Shown here in pieces: positions 1 to 8,544 of a stretch of 64,000 bases of DNA. Under the pieces are notes generated by a model, which saw only the letters and a program-made list of their open reading frames with translations, searched no databases and was not told the origin of the DNA. How positions within the stretch are numbered: the stretch's first letter is position 1; each line of letters begins with the position of its first letter. This DNA comes from Synergistales bacterium (GTDB lineage Bacteria; Synergistota; Synergistia; Synergistales; Aminiphilaceae): assembly GCA_021736445.1 (NCBI GenBank), contig JAIPGA010000001.1:1-64000 (forward strand). The letters are read 5' to 3'. A program made the position numbers and the translations under genes.

Positions 1-1
1 A

Positions 2-76
2 CCGGGCCGGTTCGACAATCTGACCATCGGTCCGGCGGCGGCGCCCGCCCTCTGGGCGGTGCTCAGTCTATCGTAA
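2..76 (+). CDS. Possible C-terminal end of a gene that starts outside the window
   Basis: The second plus-strand frame is open from the window edge to a TAA at 74-76 and reads like a natural protein tail (RFDNLTIG, then an Ala/Pro-rich and hydrophobic end). It would converge with the lipoprotein gene on the other strand and overlap its end by 14 bases. Only 24 residues are visible, so the family cannot be named and it could be a chance frame. Confidence 0.3.
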   Translation, partial: PGRFDNLTIGPAAAPALWAVLSLS

Positions 77-905
77 AGGAGATGCTTCCCCCGTAGTGTG
101 TGCTCGATGGCCCGCCGGGGAATGCCCCGTTAAACCGGAACCAGAACAGGAGATCCTCATCGTTGCCTTCCACGACCCTGTAGATCTTCCCTTCTTCACG
201 GTCCCAGGCATAGGGACCGGCTCCCGATGTCGGCACGCCCAGAGCGTTGAGAAACGGAAAATCCTCGCGCACGGCGCGCCCCATGGGTATCATCTCCCGG
301 ACGCGCCGCGCCAGAGGGAGGGATCCGATGGTCTCCTGCGGTCGGGGAAAGGCGGGCGGGAGGGGAAGCCGGGCCCTCTGCAGGCCGCTGTAGATCCGCC
401 GCGCCGCCTGGGGGCCCCGTCGCAGGACCAGGGAGGCCGCCGTGCTGTCCCCGGCGAGTCCCTGGAGCAGGGAGAGGGCCAGTTGGTCGGAGGCGGTCCC
501 CGGCAGGGCGAGGAGCTCCTCCGCAGCCACGATCACCCCATCCAGCGCCGCCAGGGAACGGGGGATGGCCTCAGGGCGCCAGAACCCGCCGACCTCCTTC
601 CACCGCTCCGGATTCCCTTCCGGAAGAAGCTGCTCGATCAGCGCCAGGGCGGTCCCGGCCCTGGCCCGTCCTTCCCGTTTCCAGAGTTGCTCCCACAGCT
701 GGAGCACCGGTTCCTCTCCGTAGGGAGCGGCCAGCTCTCTGTGCAGTGCTTCCATCTGCCCCTGATGCTCCCACTTCCACCTGTACTCCTCGAGGAGTGA
801 CTCGTAGTCGGCAAGCCGGCCGTCGCTCCCGGCGCAGGCGCAGAGCGCCGTACCCAGGAGAATGGACAGCCCCAGAACGGCCGGGATCCACCGCTGTTTG
901 CGCAT
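63..905 (-). CDS. Putative lipoprotein of unknown function
   Basis: A 280-residue protein starting at the ATG at 903-905, which has a good GGAGG ribosome site; the frame is open further upstream, but that stretch overlaps metH and lacks a signal. The N-terminus has two basic residues, a hydrophobic stretch and Leu-Cys-Ala-Cys near residues 22-25, which looks like a lipobox, so the protein is probably lipid-anchored outside the cytoplasm. The rest is rich in Leu, Ala and Arg and looks helical up to about residue 200. The end has short aromatic and glycine-rich segments. I do not recognise the family. It lies downstream of metH on the same strand, with 70 bases between. Confidence 0.7.
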   Translation of the reverse strand: MRKQRWIPAVLGLSILLGTALCACAGSDGRLADYESLLEEYRWKWEHQGQMEALHRELAAPYGEEPVLQLWEQLWKREGRARAGTALALIEQLLPEGNPERWKEVGGFWRPEAIPRSLAALDGVIVAAEELLALPGTASDQLALSLLQGLAGDSTAASLVLRRGPQAARRIYSGLQRARLPLPPAFPRPQETIGSLPLARRVREMIPMGRAVREDFPFLNALGVPTSGAGPYAWDREEGKIYRVVEGNDEDLLFWFRFNGAFPGGPSSTHYGGSISFTID

Positions 906-924
906 AGTGCCACCTCCTTCGTGA

Positions 925-958
925 AGGATCCTGTCTTTTTGGTATAACGCAGGATCCT
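925..958. promoter_or_regulatory. Pair of AGGATCCT palindromes upstream of the lipoprotein gene
   Basis: The 8-base palindrome AGGATCCT occurs at 925-932 and again at 951-958, in the 70-base gap between metH and the lipoprotein gene. A TTATAC stretch on the minus strand lies between them. The spacing, about two and a half helical turns between centres, would suit a dimeric repressor or a stem-loop. No protein is implied by the sequence itself. Confidence 0.25.
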
Positions 959-975
959 GACTCTGTTCCGTATGT

Positions 976-3423
976 TCAGCGTGATGCAGTGTCAAGGAGA
1001 CGCTGGACCAGGGAGACGGCCTGGATGGCGTCCCCGGCGTAGCCGTCGGCATCGGCCCGATCCGCGAAGGCCTCGTTGACAGAGGCGCCCCCGATGACCA
1101 CGGGGAGTCCGGGGAACAGCTCGTGGAGCTGTCGGATCGTCTGCTCCATGGCTTTGGTGGTGGTTGTCATGAGCGCCGAGAGGCCGACCAGTGCGGCGCC
1201 GGTCTCCCTGACGGCTTCTACAATCGTCGAGGCCGGCACATTGCGTCCGAGATCCGCCACATCAAAGCCGTGGCTGCGCAGGACCGTGGCGACGACATTC
1301 TTCCCGAGGTCGTGCAGGTCTCCTTCGACGGTAGCCAGGACGATGGTGGCCTTCCGCTGCCTCTCTCCCCGCTGTTCCAGCGAGGCCGAGCAGCATTCGC
1401 AGATGCGCTGGGCCACCTCGGCCGAGGCGACGAGCTGGGGAAGGAAGAAGTCGCCCCTTTCGTAGTATTCCCCCACCTCCTTCAGCGCAGGGAGCACACC
1501 CTCGTTGATGACCCTGAGGGGGTTGGTCCCCTGCCGGATGTGTCGGTCGGCGTCCTCCACGGCACCGTCGAGGACACCCTCCACAATGTGGGTGTGGATC
1601 GTCGCGAAGCGTGCCTCTGCCTCCTCCCCTTCCGTAGCGCCGCTCTCCGTGGCCCCTTCCCGGGGTGCTTCAAGAGCGGCCTCTGCGACCGGTGTCGTCT
1701 GCGTTCCGGACATGGAGGCAAGAAAGGTCCTTCCCCGGGGATCCCGCCCGGTCAGGAGATCTGCGGCGGCGGTGGTCTCCCCGATACCGGCGGCGACAGG
1801 GTCGGCGATCACCATATCGAGCCCGCCCGCTGCAGCCATGGCGAGAAAGACCCTGTTCAGCAACGCCCGGCCGGGCATGCCGTGGGAGATGTTGCTGAGG
1901 CCGATGATGCTGGTGAGCCCCATTCCGCTGATTCCCCGAAGGGTGGCGAGTGTCGTGCGGGGGGCCGCGAAGTCGGCACCGGCGGCGAGGACCATGGGGT
2001 CCACCACCAGCTGCCAGGCGGGAAAACCTTGCTCGCGGGCCCTCTGCAGGACAGATCGAACCACCGCGAGGCGCTCTTCCGCATGCTCCGGTATGCCTTC
2101 GCTGGTGAAGGGAAGCACCGCCAACAGGGCGCCGTAGCGGCGTGCCAGGGAGAAGCCGGTTTCCAGAGCGTGGATGTCGGCGTTGACGGAGTTGATCAGG
2201 GGAACACCCGTACAGGCCTGCAGGCCTGCTTCCAGGACCTCGGTATCATCGCTGTCCAGGGAGAGCGGCAAGGGCGCTGTCTGTTCCGTTGTCCGCACCG
2301 CTTCTTCCATGGCGCCTTGCTGATCGATGTCGGGGAGACCGAGGTTCAGATTGAGCACCGTTGCCCCCTGCTGGTGCTGCAGTTTGGCCTCCCGTCTGAG
2401 GCCGCTGTAATCGCCCGCACGGACCTCGTCAGGGAGGGTGGACTTGCGGGAGAGGTTGATCCGTTCGCCGATCAGCACAAGCGGCGCCCCATTCCCGCAG
2501 GGGACTACGGTCTCCCGGCCGGCGAGGCGGGCGCCCGGTGGTGCCGAAGGATTCCGGAGGGGGAGGCTCCCCACAGCTCGTTTCAGGGTCTCGATATAGG
2601 CCGGGGTGGTGCCGCAGCAGCCGCCGATGACGGCGGCCCCGGCTTTGACAAGCTCCACGCCGGTTCGGGCGTAGTCCTCGGGACTCCAGAAGTCCTCGTC
2701 CTCCGGGAGACCGGCGTTGGCATAGACAAGGACAGGGAGAACGGTGCCGGATGCCAGCTCTTCCACAACCGGGATATAGGCCGCGGGGCCGACACCGCAG
2801 TTGGCGCCCACTGCGGAAGCACCGACCGCCTCGGCCCACGCGGCGGCTGCCGCCGGGGTGAAGCCGGTAACGGTGCGTCCGTGGTTCTCAAAGGTGAAGC
2901 TCACCATGAAGGGCACCGCTGTGGTGATGTCCTTGAGTGCCGCCACAGCGGCCTTCGCCTCCCGCTGGTCGAGCACGGTTTCGATCTGGATCAGATCGAC
3001 GCCGCCTTCCAGCAGCCCTCTGATCTGTCTTCTGAAGGCATCCCGCGCTTCCGGAAAGGAGAGGGGGCCCAGCGGTTCAAGGAGGGTGCCCAGGGGGCCT
3101 ACGGCACCGGCCACAAGGGCACCCCGGCATCCACGCCGTGCCAACCTTGCGGCCTCCCTGTTGATCTCCTCGGTACGGCTGTCGAGATGACGATGCATCA
3201 GCTTGAGAGGGCTCCCGCCGAAGGTGTTTGTCTCGACAATCTCCGCTCCGGCCTCTGCATAGGCCCGGTGGATCTCCGCCACCGTCTCCGGGGCACGGAG
3301 ATTCATCTCCTCGGGGAGCTCCGGCGGAGCCCACCCCCGTTCGGCGAGCAGCGAGCCCATCCCTCCATCCAGCAGGACAGGGGTGTTCCGTTGCTCCAGC
3401 AGCGTATCAAAGGATATGGTCAT
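976..3423 (-). CDS. metH: Cobalamin-dependent methionine synthase lacking the reactivation domain
   Basis: An 815-residue cytoplasmic enzyme that moves a methyl group from methyltetrahydrofolate through cobalamin to homocysteine. Domains in order: homocysteine S-methyltransferase (about 1-300), with zinc ligands in GANCG near 210 and GGCCGTTP near 267; pterin-binding domain (about 315-590, IGERIN); cobalamin cap and binding domain (about 620-815), with the base-off motif DLHDLGKN near 702. It ends after the B12 domain, so the SAM-binding reactivation domain of E. coli MetH (about 1,200 residues) is missing, as in several anaerobes. The ATG at 3421-3423 with GGAGG just upstream is preferred over upstream codons. 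A separate reactivation protein is expected elsewhere. Confidence 0.95.
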   Translation of the reverse strand: MTISFDTLLEQRNTPVLLDGGMGSLLAERGWAPPELPEEMNLRAPETVAEIHRAYAEAGAEIVETNTFGGSPLKLMHRHLDSRTEEINREAARLARRGCRGALVAGAVGPLGTLLEPLGPLSFPEARDAFRRQIRGLLEGGVDLIQIETVLDQREAKAAVAALKDITTAVPFMVSFTFENHGRTVTGFTPAAAAAWAEAVGASAVGANCGVGPAAYIPVVEELASGTVLPVLVYANAGLPEDEDFWSPEDYARTGVELVKAGAAVIGGCCGTTPAYIETLKRAVGSLPLRNPSAPPGARLAGRETVVPCGNGAPLVLIGERINLSRKSTLPDEVRAGDYSGLRREAKLQHQQGATVLNLNLGLPDIDQQGAMEEAVRTTEQTAPLPLSLDSDDTEVLEAGLQACTGVPLINSVNADIHALETGFSLARRYGALLAVLPFTSEGIPEHAEERLAVVRSVLQRAREQGFPAWQLVVDPMVLAAGADFAAPRTTLATLRGISGMGLTSIIGLSNISHGMPGRALLNRVFLAMAAAGGLDMVIADPVAAGIGETTAAADLLTGRDPRGRTFLASMSGTQTTPVAEAALEAPREGATESGATEGEEAEARFATIHTHIVEGVLDGAVEDADRHIRQGTNPLRVINEGVLPALKEVGEYYERGDFFLPQLVASAEVAQRICECCSASLEQRGERQRKATIVLATVEGDLHDLGKNVVATVLRSHGFDVADLGRNVPASTIVEAVRETGAALVGLSALMTTTTKAMEQTIRQLHELFPGLPVVIGGASVNEAFADRADADGYAGDAIQAVSLVQRLLDTASR

Positions 3424-3495
3424 GGAGGAACCTCCCCGGCATTCAGGTATCGATACGCCCGGGACGGACCTCCCTGGCCTGTCCCGGGCGAGCAA

Positions 3496-3524
3496 AGTGT
3501 ACTCCCCCTCTTCAGGGAGCGCAA
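3496..3524 (-). promoter_or_regulatory. Candidate promoter of metH
   Basis: On the minus strand TTGCGC (3519-3524) and TACACT (3496-3501) are separated by 17 bases, about 70 bases before the metH start. The match to the sigma-70 consensus is moderate. It lies in the 134-base gap after the activase gene. Confidence 0.4.
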
Positions 3525-3557
3525 CAGGGGCTCGCTGCGCATCTGTGGGCGCTGCGG

Positions 3558-6500
3558 CTATGGGTGGCTCCGCACCTCCTGCGGTGTGCCGGCGCCCTGG
3601 AGCTCACAGTGCTTCAGCGCGCACTGCTCCCGGAATGCTGCGATCTCGGCGTAGAGGTTGCTGTTTGGGGTGTCGCCGAAGAAGGCATGTACCACAGGGA
3701 CAAGCATCGTCGGATGGTTCCTCCGTGCCTGCTGCAGCAGCCCCTCTATCCTCGCCGTGGCGGCTCCCTCCTGCATGCAGGTGAAGGGCCCCACGTGGAA
3801 GACGCCGCAGACCGGTGGCGTCTTCTTCCCGCCGATGTTGCCTTCCATGAACTCCAGGAAGTGCCCTATGGAAAGCGGTGACTCGCCGGTGATGGCGGTG
3901 TGGTACCGGTCCTCCCGTTCGAGCAGTTCCGTAACGTCCTTGGGGTGGGGAAGAGAGGGGCGCTGCAGTCCCAGGGAGTCGTAGAGCCGTTGGTATCGGG
4001 CGGCAAGGTGCCGCACGTACCGGTCGGCGATGGTGAGCAGGAGCCGCCGGCTGTCCCGGGTGGCGAGCCAGGTGATATAGCGGATCCACTCCGTCACGGG
4101 CCCCCTGATCATCTCCAGCCCCTGACGTTCCAGCTCCTCGATCACCGAGGCGGTGTAGGGGTCGTGCTGGCGCATGTAGATCTCTCCGATATAGAGCACC
4201 AGGGGGAATCGTCTGTCGGGCTCGGTGCACCGATCTCTGAATATCTGTGCCGTTTCCCTGGCCCACTCCTTGATGGCTCCGAAGCGTGCGCCCTTCTGCT
4301 CGATGAGATTGATCAGGGCACCCCGCCGTTTCTCGGCCGAAGCCGCAAAGGCCTCCCTGTCCGCGGCGTAGGGCCGGTAGCGGAGGAGGAGCTCGTCGTA
4401 GAGGTCCGCGGCATGCAGGGCCTGTGCCTCCTGGAACGCGATGCCGGCGCGGGCCGAAAAGCTGACGGGCACATCGACAATCTGGGATTCCAGATAGCCG
4501 TTCTGGGTCGACGGGGAGGCGATGGGGATCTCCCCGTACCCCAGCTGATCCATGAGGAAACCCAGGATCTCCACGTACTTCCCGAATCGGCAGGGACCGT
4601 TGGTGGTGGGGAGGAAGACGGTATATTCCTTGTTCACCCTCTCCTTGCCTTTCCGCTCCGATTCCCCTTCCAGATAGGCAAGGATGTCGCCGATTACCCC
4701 CTTCAGCGGGAAACAGGTCTCCATGGGGATCAGCCGGGAAGCGATCTCCCGGGCCGCCGTGGTGTTGGTAGGGAGTACGGAGGCGTCGATCCCGTGGTGT
4801 CTGAGTACGGCGGTACCGAAGGTGCTCCCGTGGCCCATATAGGGGATGAGCCAGGTTCTGCCCTTTTTCTTGTCGGTCAGCGCCCGGCGTTTGAAGTTGA
4901 AGGCCTCCAGGGGCTGTTCGCCGTAGCTGTGGGCCTGCTGGGCCACCACCCGCTGGTGGGCCTCGGCCCGCGTGACGAAGGGCGCGTTGTTGGACTGGGC
5001 GTCTGTCATCAGATGGAGGAAGGGTTTGCCTGCCCGGTTGAAGATCTCGCTTTCCATGGAGAACTTGATCGAGTCGGGACCGCAGGCAAAGTTCATCAGT
5101 CGGATCGGGAAGAGCCGCGGATGCGATGCGGTATAGATCGCCGCCTGGGTGATCCGGGCGCTCTGGATCCAGTATTCGTTTTCCACCAGGTCGTCCACAG
5201 GGACCTCCCTGTATCGATGTTCGAGAAAGATCTGGGGGATATACTCCATGCCCCGGGTCCTGGCGAACATGCGCCCCGTATTGGAGCTGGCTTCGGGGTC
5301 GGTCAATACGTAGTCCCGTCCCAGCCCCACATAACCGTAGCTGTCGCTCTCTTCGAGTTTGTGCAGGAAGGAGTCGCCAACCTTGGCGAGGGTGTCGTGG
5401 AACCCTCTCATGCGCTCGTCGGCATAGTCCATGGCTTCCCTGACGGCACGGAGCGAAGGGGTGTGCCCGTGGCGTTTCAGCTCGTCCTGCAGCTCCCGGG
5501 CGACCTGCTCCGGTTCCCCCAGGTGCCAGACCGGCCGGATCAGGCGGTTTCGGTCGATATCCGCCATGTCTTCTACGATAAAGCTCTCCGCCTTGGTGAA
5601 GATGCAGTAGGTCCGTTCCGGCTCGCCTCTGGCTTCGTCTTTCACGTCGATCAGACTGGGGGTGAAGATGTAGTCGATCTCCTCCCGCCCGGCGAGGTAG
5701 GCGGCGTGGCCGGCGGCGATCTTCATGGCGATGCAGAAATCCGTCGAGGCCTTGCTGCTCCCCAGCGAGGATATTCTGCCGTCCGTAATCGGCGAAAGCA
5801 CTGGGAGAAAGCCCAGTTTCCGGAAGAGGGCGGAGCTCCAGACCGCCAGCTCGCCGACGGTGACGCTGCTGCGCCGGATGCCGATTGTCGGGCCTTCGGG
5901 AGCGGCTCCCTCCAGCTCCCCGCAGGTGATCCCGTCGAAATGCCGTTCCAGCAGCCGATGGTAGATCTCTACGTAGTCTGTCTTCTCGTCCTGCCGTCCG
6001 CTTTCGCTGTTGCCGAGCGGACAGAACCCCCCGGAGACCACCTGTTCGTCCCCGATGGTGAAAACGGTGAGTTCGCAGTTCCGCTGTCCACAGGAGCGTT
6101 CCCCGAAGAACTCCCGGCAGGTGATGCTCTCCTGGTGGAACTCCATGTCTTTTGTTGCCCAGCCCCGGAAGGCGGAGCGCACCTCCCGGCCCTGACGTTC
6201 CGCTTCCTCGATGGCCTGCCGCAGCCAGAGTGCGGCGCCGTAGGCGCCGAAGAGCTCGCGGTGGGGATAGGCATGGATGTCCGTGCCGGTGACCTGGGCC
6301 AGGGCGGCCAGGAAGGCCTTCCCCAGTGTGGGTCCTCCCTGGGCGGAGCAGCGCTGCTGCACGTGCTGCGGCCCGCCCACAAACTTGTCGAAATAGCTTG
6401 CCGCCGTGGCCCGGACGATGGCGGCGGCGATCTCGTCGCGGGAGAAATTCTCGGCGATGAGCCGCTGTTCCTCCATCTCCATGAAGACACCGCAGGTGGC

Positions 6501-8090
6501 GTCGATCAGGGGCACCCTTTCGGCACGCAGCGCGGCCTCCTGGAGGGAATCCTCCACATCGAAGCCCAGGAAGCCGGCCATATTCTCCAGCGTCTGGCCG
6601 GCGCCGGCCTGGCAGGAGTAGTTCATTCGTGCCTCGGCCACCTCGTCGGAGGCGTTTCCCGCGACACGTCGGAAGGAGGTGAATTTCATGTCCTGGCCGC
6701 CGATCTCGAAGATGGTGTCGATATCGTTGTCCCAGTGCTTGATCCCCCTGGCGTGGCAGGTGATCTCGTCGACGGCGCAATCCAGGCTCGACATGCCTTT
6801 CTGCTCGATCTCCTGCCGCCTCCGGTTGCTGAGGAGAACCCGTTCGTAGAGCTTGCGGGCCGAACCGGTGGTGCAGATCCCTTTGACACTCCACATATCG
6901 GCGGAGGAAGAAAAGGTTTCGAGGATGCGTTGCAGCGCACCCAGAGGGTCGCCGGATGTCTTGTAGTAGCAGCTGTCGAGGAGACGGCCGGTCCGGTAGT
7001 CGATGACCGCCGCCTTGGTGGTGGTGGAACCACCGTCCACGCCGATGACCACCTCCGGGTCGCCGGAGCAGGTGGGGACGGGTTGTTCTGCCCGTTCCGT
7101 ATCGTAGGTGTGCACCTTGGGAAGAGCGGTGCGCAGAGACGGTGCGTACCGCCGCTCTCTCTTGGCGGCCTCGGTGACCCTCCAGAGTTCGTCGAGAGGG
7201 AGCAGCGCGGCATGGTTCCGGTCTCGTGCCATCAGGGCGATCCCCAGAGCCGCCAGACTGTGGAAGTACTGGGGACACCGTGCCTCCCTCCCGGTTTTGT
7301 CCGCCAGGCCCCGCCGGATCGCCGGAAAGGCGAAGAGCCCACCGGAGGCGAAGAGGGGGACATCCTGTTTGAGGGTTCGGTTGCCGATCACGTCGTTGCA
7401 CATGTTGGCCGCTACGGTGTCGAAGAGCTTGGCCATGATCGAGCCCTTGGTAGCGCCTTCGTTCTGGTCGTGGATCACGTCCGACTGGATCACCACGCCG
7501 CAGCGGGCGTTGTAGCCCGATTCCCCTTCATGGTTCTGCGCGGCTTCGGTGGCCTGCCCAAAGAGCTGCTCGTCGGCGCGTCCCTGCAGAAACCATTGCC
7601 GGGACTCGCTCTGTGCCCGTCCAGCCAACGCGGGGGTTTCAAAGAGCCGCCGTATCTGTTTCTCCAGGAGCGTCCCGGAGCCTCCGCCGCATTTGCTGTT
7701 TGTGCCCCAGTCGACCAGCAGCGGCCGGCCCTCCCGGTCGGCCACGTGGAGGAAAAAGGTATCCTTGGCCCCGCTGTGCAGAAGATAGCACTCCCCACCG
7801 GCCAGAGCGAGGATACCCCGGGGAAGGGAGAGGGGCTCCGGGGCATGCAGGATCTCGGGAAACACCTGCGGCAACAGTGCGCTGCCCGAGCCTGTGAAGG
7901 AGGTGTCGATGATTGTGCAATCGGGGTGCTGACGGGGAAGAACCTCCAGGAGTGCGGTCAGGCACCCCAGGGGATCTCCGTGATGGAGCACAGGGGCGGG
8001 AGCGATCACAATGTTTCGATCCGGTGAAACCCCGATGCAGTGGATCGCGGCGGTACCGATATCGATGCCCAGATGTATCTGAATGCCCAC
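3558..8090 (-). CDS. Giant acyl-CoA dehydratase activase-like fusion protein
   Basis: A 1,510-residue cytoplasmic protein of the family that joins two BadF/BcrA-type ATPase domains to 2-hydroxyglutaryl-CoA dehydratase-like regions. The first ASKHA domain starts at LGIDIGTAAIH (about residue 6); the second at VIGVDGGSTTTKAAV (about 345) with IGGQD further on. Conserved Cys in SCQAGAGQ and in TCGVF are candidates for the 4Fe-4S cluster of activases. From about 730 a DUF2229-type region begins (IGIRRS, ITDGRIS), then a long HgdB-like part. Known small activases drive ATP-dependent electron transfer to radical dehydratases; the reaction of these fusions is not established. The start is a GTG at 8088-8090 with AAAGGAG ten bases upstream; the frame continues upstream without homology. 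No separate dehydratase subunits lie nearby. Confidence 0.85.
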   Translation of the reverse strand: MGIQIHLGIDIGTAAIHCIGVSPDRNIVIAPAPVLHHGDPLGCLTALLEVLPRQHPDCTIIDTSFTGSGSALLPQVFPEILHAPEPLSLPRGILALAGGECYLLHSGAKDTFFLHVADREGRPLLVDWGTNSKCGGGSGTLLEKQIRRLFETPALAGRAQSESRQWFLQGRADEQLFGQATEAAQNHEGESGYNARCGVVIQSDVIHDQNEGATKGSIMAKLFDTVAANMCNDVIGNRTLKQDVPLFASGGLFAFPAIRRGLADKTGREARCPQYFHSLAALGIALMARDRNHAALLPLDELWRVTEAAKRERRYAPSLRTALPKVHTYDTERAEQPVPTCSGDPEVVIGVDGGSTTTKAAVIDYRTGRLLDSCYYKTSGDPLGALQRILETFSSSADMWSVKGICTTGSARKLYERVLLSNRRRQEIEQKGMSSLDCAVDEITCHARGIKHWDNDIDTIFEIGGQDMKFTSFRRVAGNASDEVAEARMNYSCQAGAGQTLENMAGFLGFDVEDSLQEAALRAERVPLIDATCGVFMEMEEQRLIAENFSRDEIAAAIVRATAASYFDKFVGGPQHVQQRCSAQGGPTLGKAFLAALAQVTGTDIHAYPHRELFGAYGAALWLRQAIEEAERQGREVRSAFRGWATKDMEFHQESITCREFFGERSCGQRNCELTVFTIGDEQVVSGGFCPLGNSESGRQDEKTDYVEIYHRLLERHFDGITCGELEGAAPEGPTIGIRRSSVTVGELAVWSSALFRKLGFLPVLSPITDGRISSLGSSKASTDFCIAMKIAAGHAAYLAGREEIDYIFTPSLIDVKDEARGEPERTYCIFTKAESFIVEDMADIDRNRLIRPVWHLGEPEQVARELQDELKRHGHTPSLRAVREAMDYADERMRGFHDTLAKVGDSFLHKLEESDSYGYVGLGRDYVLTDPEASSNTGRMFARTRGMEYIPQIFLEHRYREVPVDDLVENEYWIQSARITQAAIYTASHPRLFPIRLMNFACGPDSIKFSMESEIFNRAGKPFLHLMTDAQSNNAPFVTRAEAHQRVVAQQAHSYGEQPLEAFNFKRRALTDKKKGRTWLIPYMGHGSTFGTAVLRHHGIDASVLPTNTTAAREIASRLIPMETCFPLKGVIGDILAYLEGESERKGKERVNKEYTVFLPTTNGPCRFGKYVEILGFLMDQLGYGEIPIASPSTQNGYLESQIVDVPVSFSARAGIAFQEAQALHAADLYDELLLRYRPYAADREAFAASAEKRRGALINLIEQKGARFGAIKEWARETAQIFRDRCTEPDRRFPLVLYIGEIYMRQHDPYTASVIEELERQGLEMIRGPVTEWIRYITWLATRDSRRLLLTIADRYVRHLAARYQRLYDSLGLQRPSLPHPKDVTELLEREDRYHTAITGESPLSIGHFLEFMEGNIGGKKTPPVCGVFHVGPFTCMQEGAATARIEGLLQQARRNHPTMLVPVVHAFFGDTPNSNLYAEIAAFREQCALKHCELQGAGTPQEVRSHP

Positions 8091-8138
8091 AGTGGCTATG
8101 CTCCTTTTTGTTTGGTATTTGGTGCCCTCTTTGTCCCT

Positions 8139-8167
8139 ATTATATCCCTGGAGGCTCGGTATGTGTA
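8139..8167 (-). promoter_or_regulatory. Candidate promoter of the activase gene
   Basis: On the minus strand a perfect TATAAT (8139-8144) lies 17 bases from TACACA (8162-8167, four of six matches to TTGACA). The predicted leader is about 45 bases, ending at the GTG start at 8090. Confidence 0.6.
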
Positions 8168-8504
8168 GCTCCCTGGATCGGAACAGCACCGAGAATAAGA
8201 CATTGTCGTCACGACTATATGTGCAGGATAGGGGGCAGTCGATTGGTGTGACCATAGGCTGGATGGGAGTGAAGCATGGATGTCTGTATGTGGGCCGGTT
8301 TGCTGCAGCGGTATGGCTGGGGTGCCGGTATCGAGGAGTGGGTTCGACCTTTCGGCGGGGAATACCCGGGGCATCGGTCGCGGCTCTGCGTTCACCCCGA
8401 TGGCATTCTCGGGGTTCTGTCGTCTCCAGCATGTCGGGCGTTCCCCCGGTGAGGAGGAACGAGCAGGTACTCCACAAAGCAAAATGAGGAGCCTCGGAGG
8501 GTGA

Positions 8505-8536
8505 GGGGGCGGGCGAAGGATGTCCGCCCCCCTTTT
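8505..8536 (+). terminator. GC-rich hairpin with T-tract, plus-strand orientation
   Basis: GGGGGCGG (8505-8512) pairs with CCGCCCCC (8524-8531), followed by CTTTT on the plus strand. It lies just beyond the stop of the minus-strand iron dehydrogenase gene. For that gene the trailing sequence is C/T-mixed without a T-run, so the hairpin may also act as a weak terminator in that direction. Confidence 0.45.
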
Positions 8537-8544
8537 GCTGTTCT

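Larger units (their letters stand above)
8091..8544. other. 454-base intergenic region between the activase and iron-dehydrogenase genes
   Basis: Frames here are short or lack ribosome sites, so I call no gene. It holds a minus-strand promoter for the activase (8139-8167) and, at its far end, a plus-strand terminator-like hairpin (8505-8536) with no plus-strand gene to serve. A small plus-strand RNA is possible, but I see no convincing plus-strand promoter. Confidence 0.4.

Noticed and set aside
1123-3654. 843-codon plus-strand frame across metH
   Set aside because: Shadow of metH; the sequence has no recognisable domain and is low-complexity Gly/Arg/His-rich.
3604-8027. Very long open frames opposite and in other frames of the activase gene (over 1,200 codons each)
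   Set aside because: They arise from GC-rich third codon positions; they lack family features and ribosome sites, and the activase frame has clear domains.
8085-8100. GCCACTG-like stretch before the activase, reminiscent of a cobalamin riboswitch piece
   Set aside because: It lies at the start codon and none of the other conserved riboswitch blocks is present.
8083-8487. 134-codon plus-strand frame in the activase upstream gap
   Set aside because: No ribosome site, no family features; ends before the orphan hairpin but reads like random GC-rich sequence.
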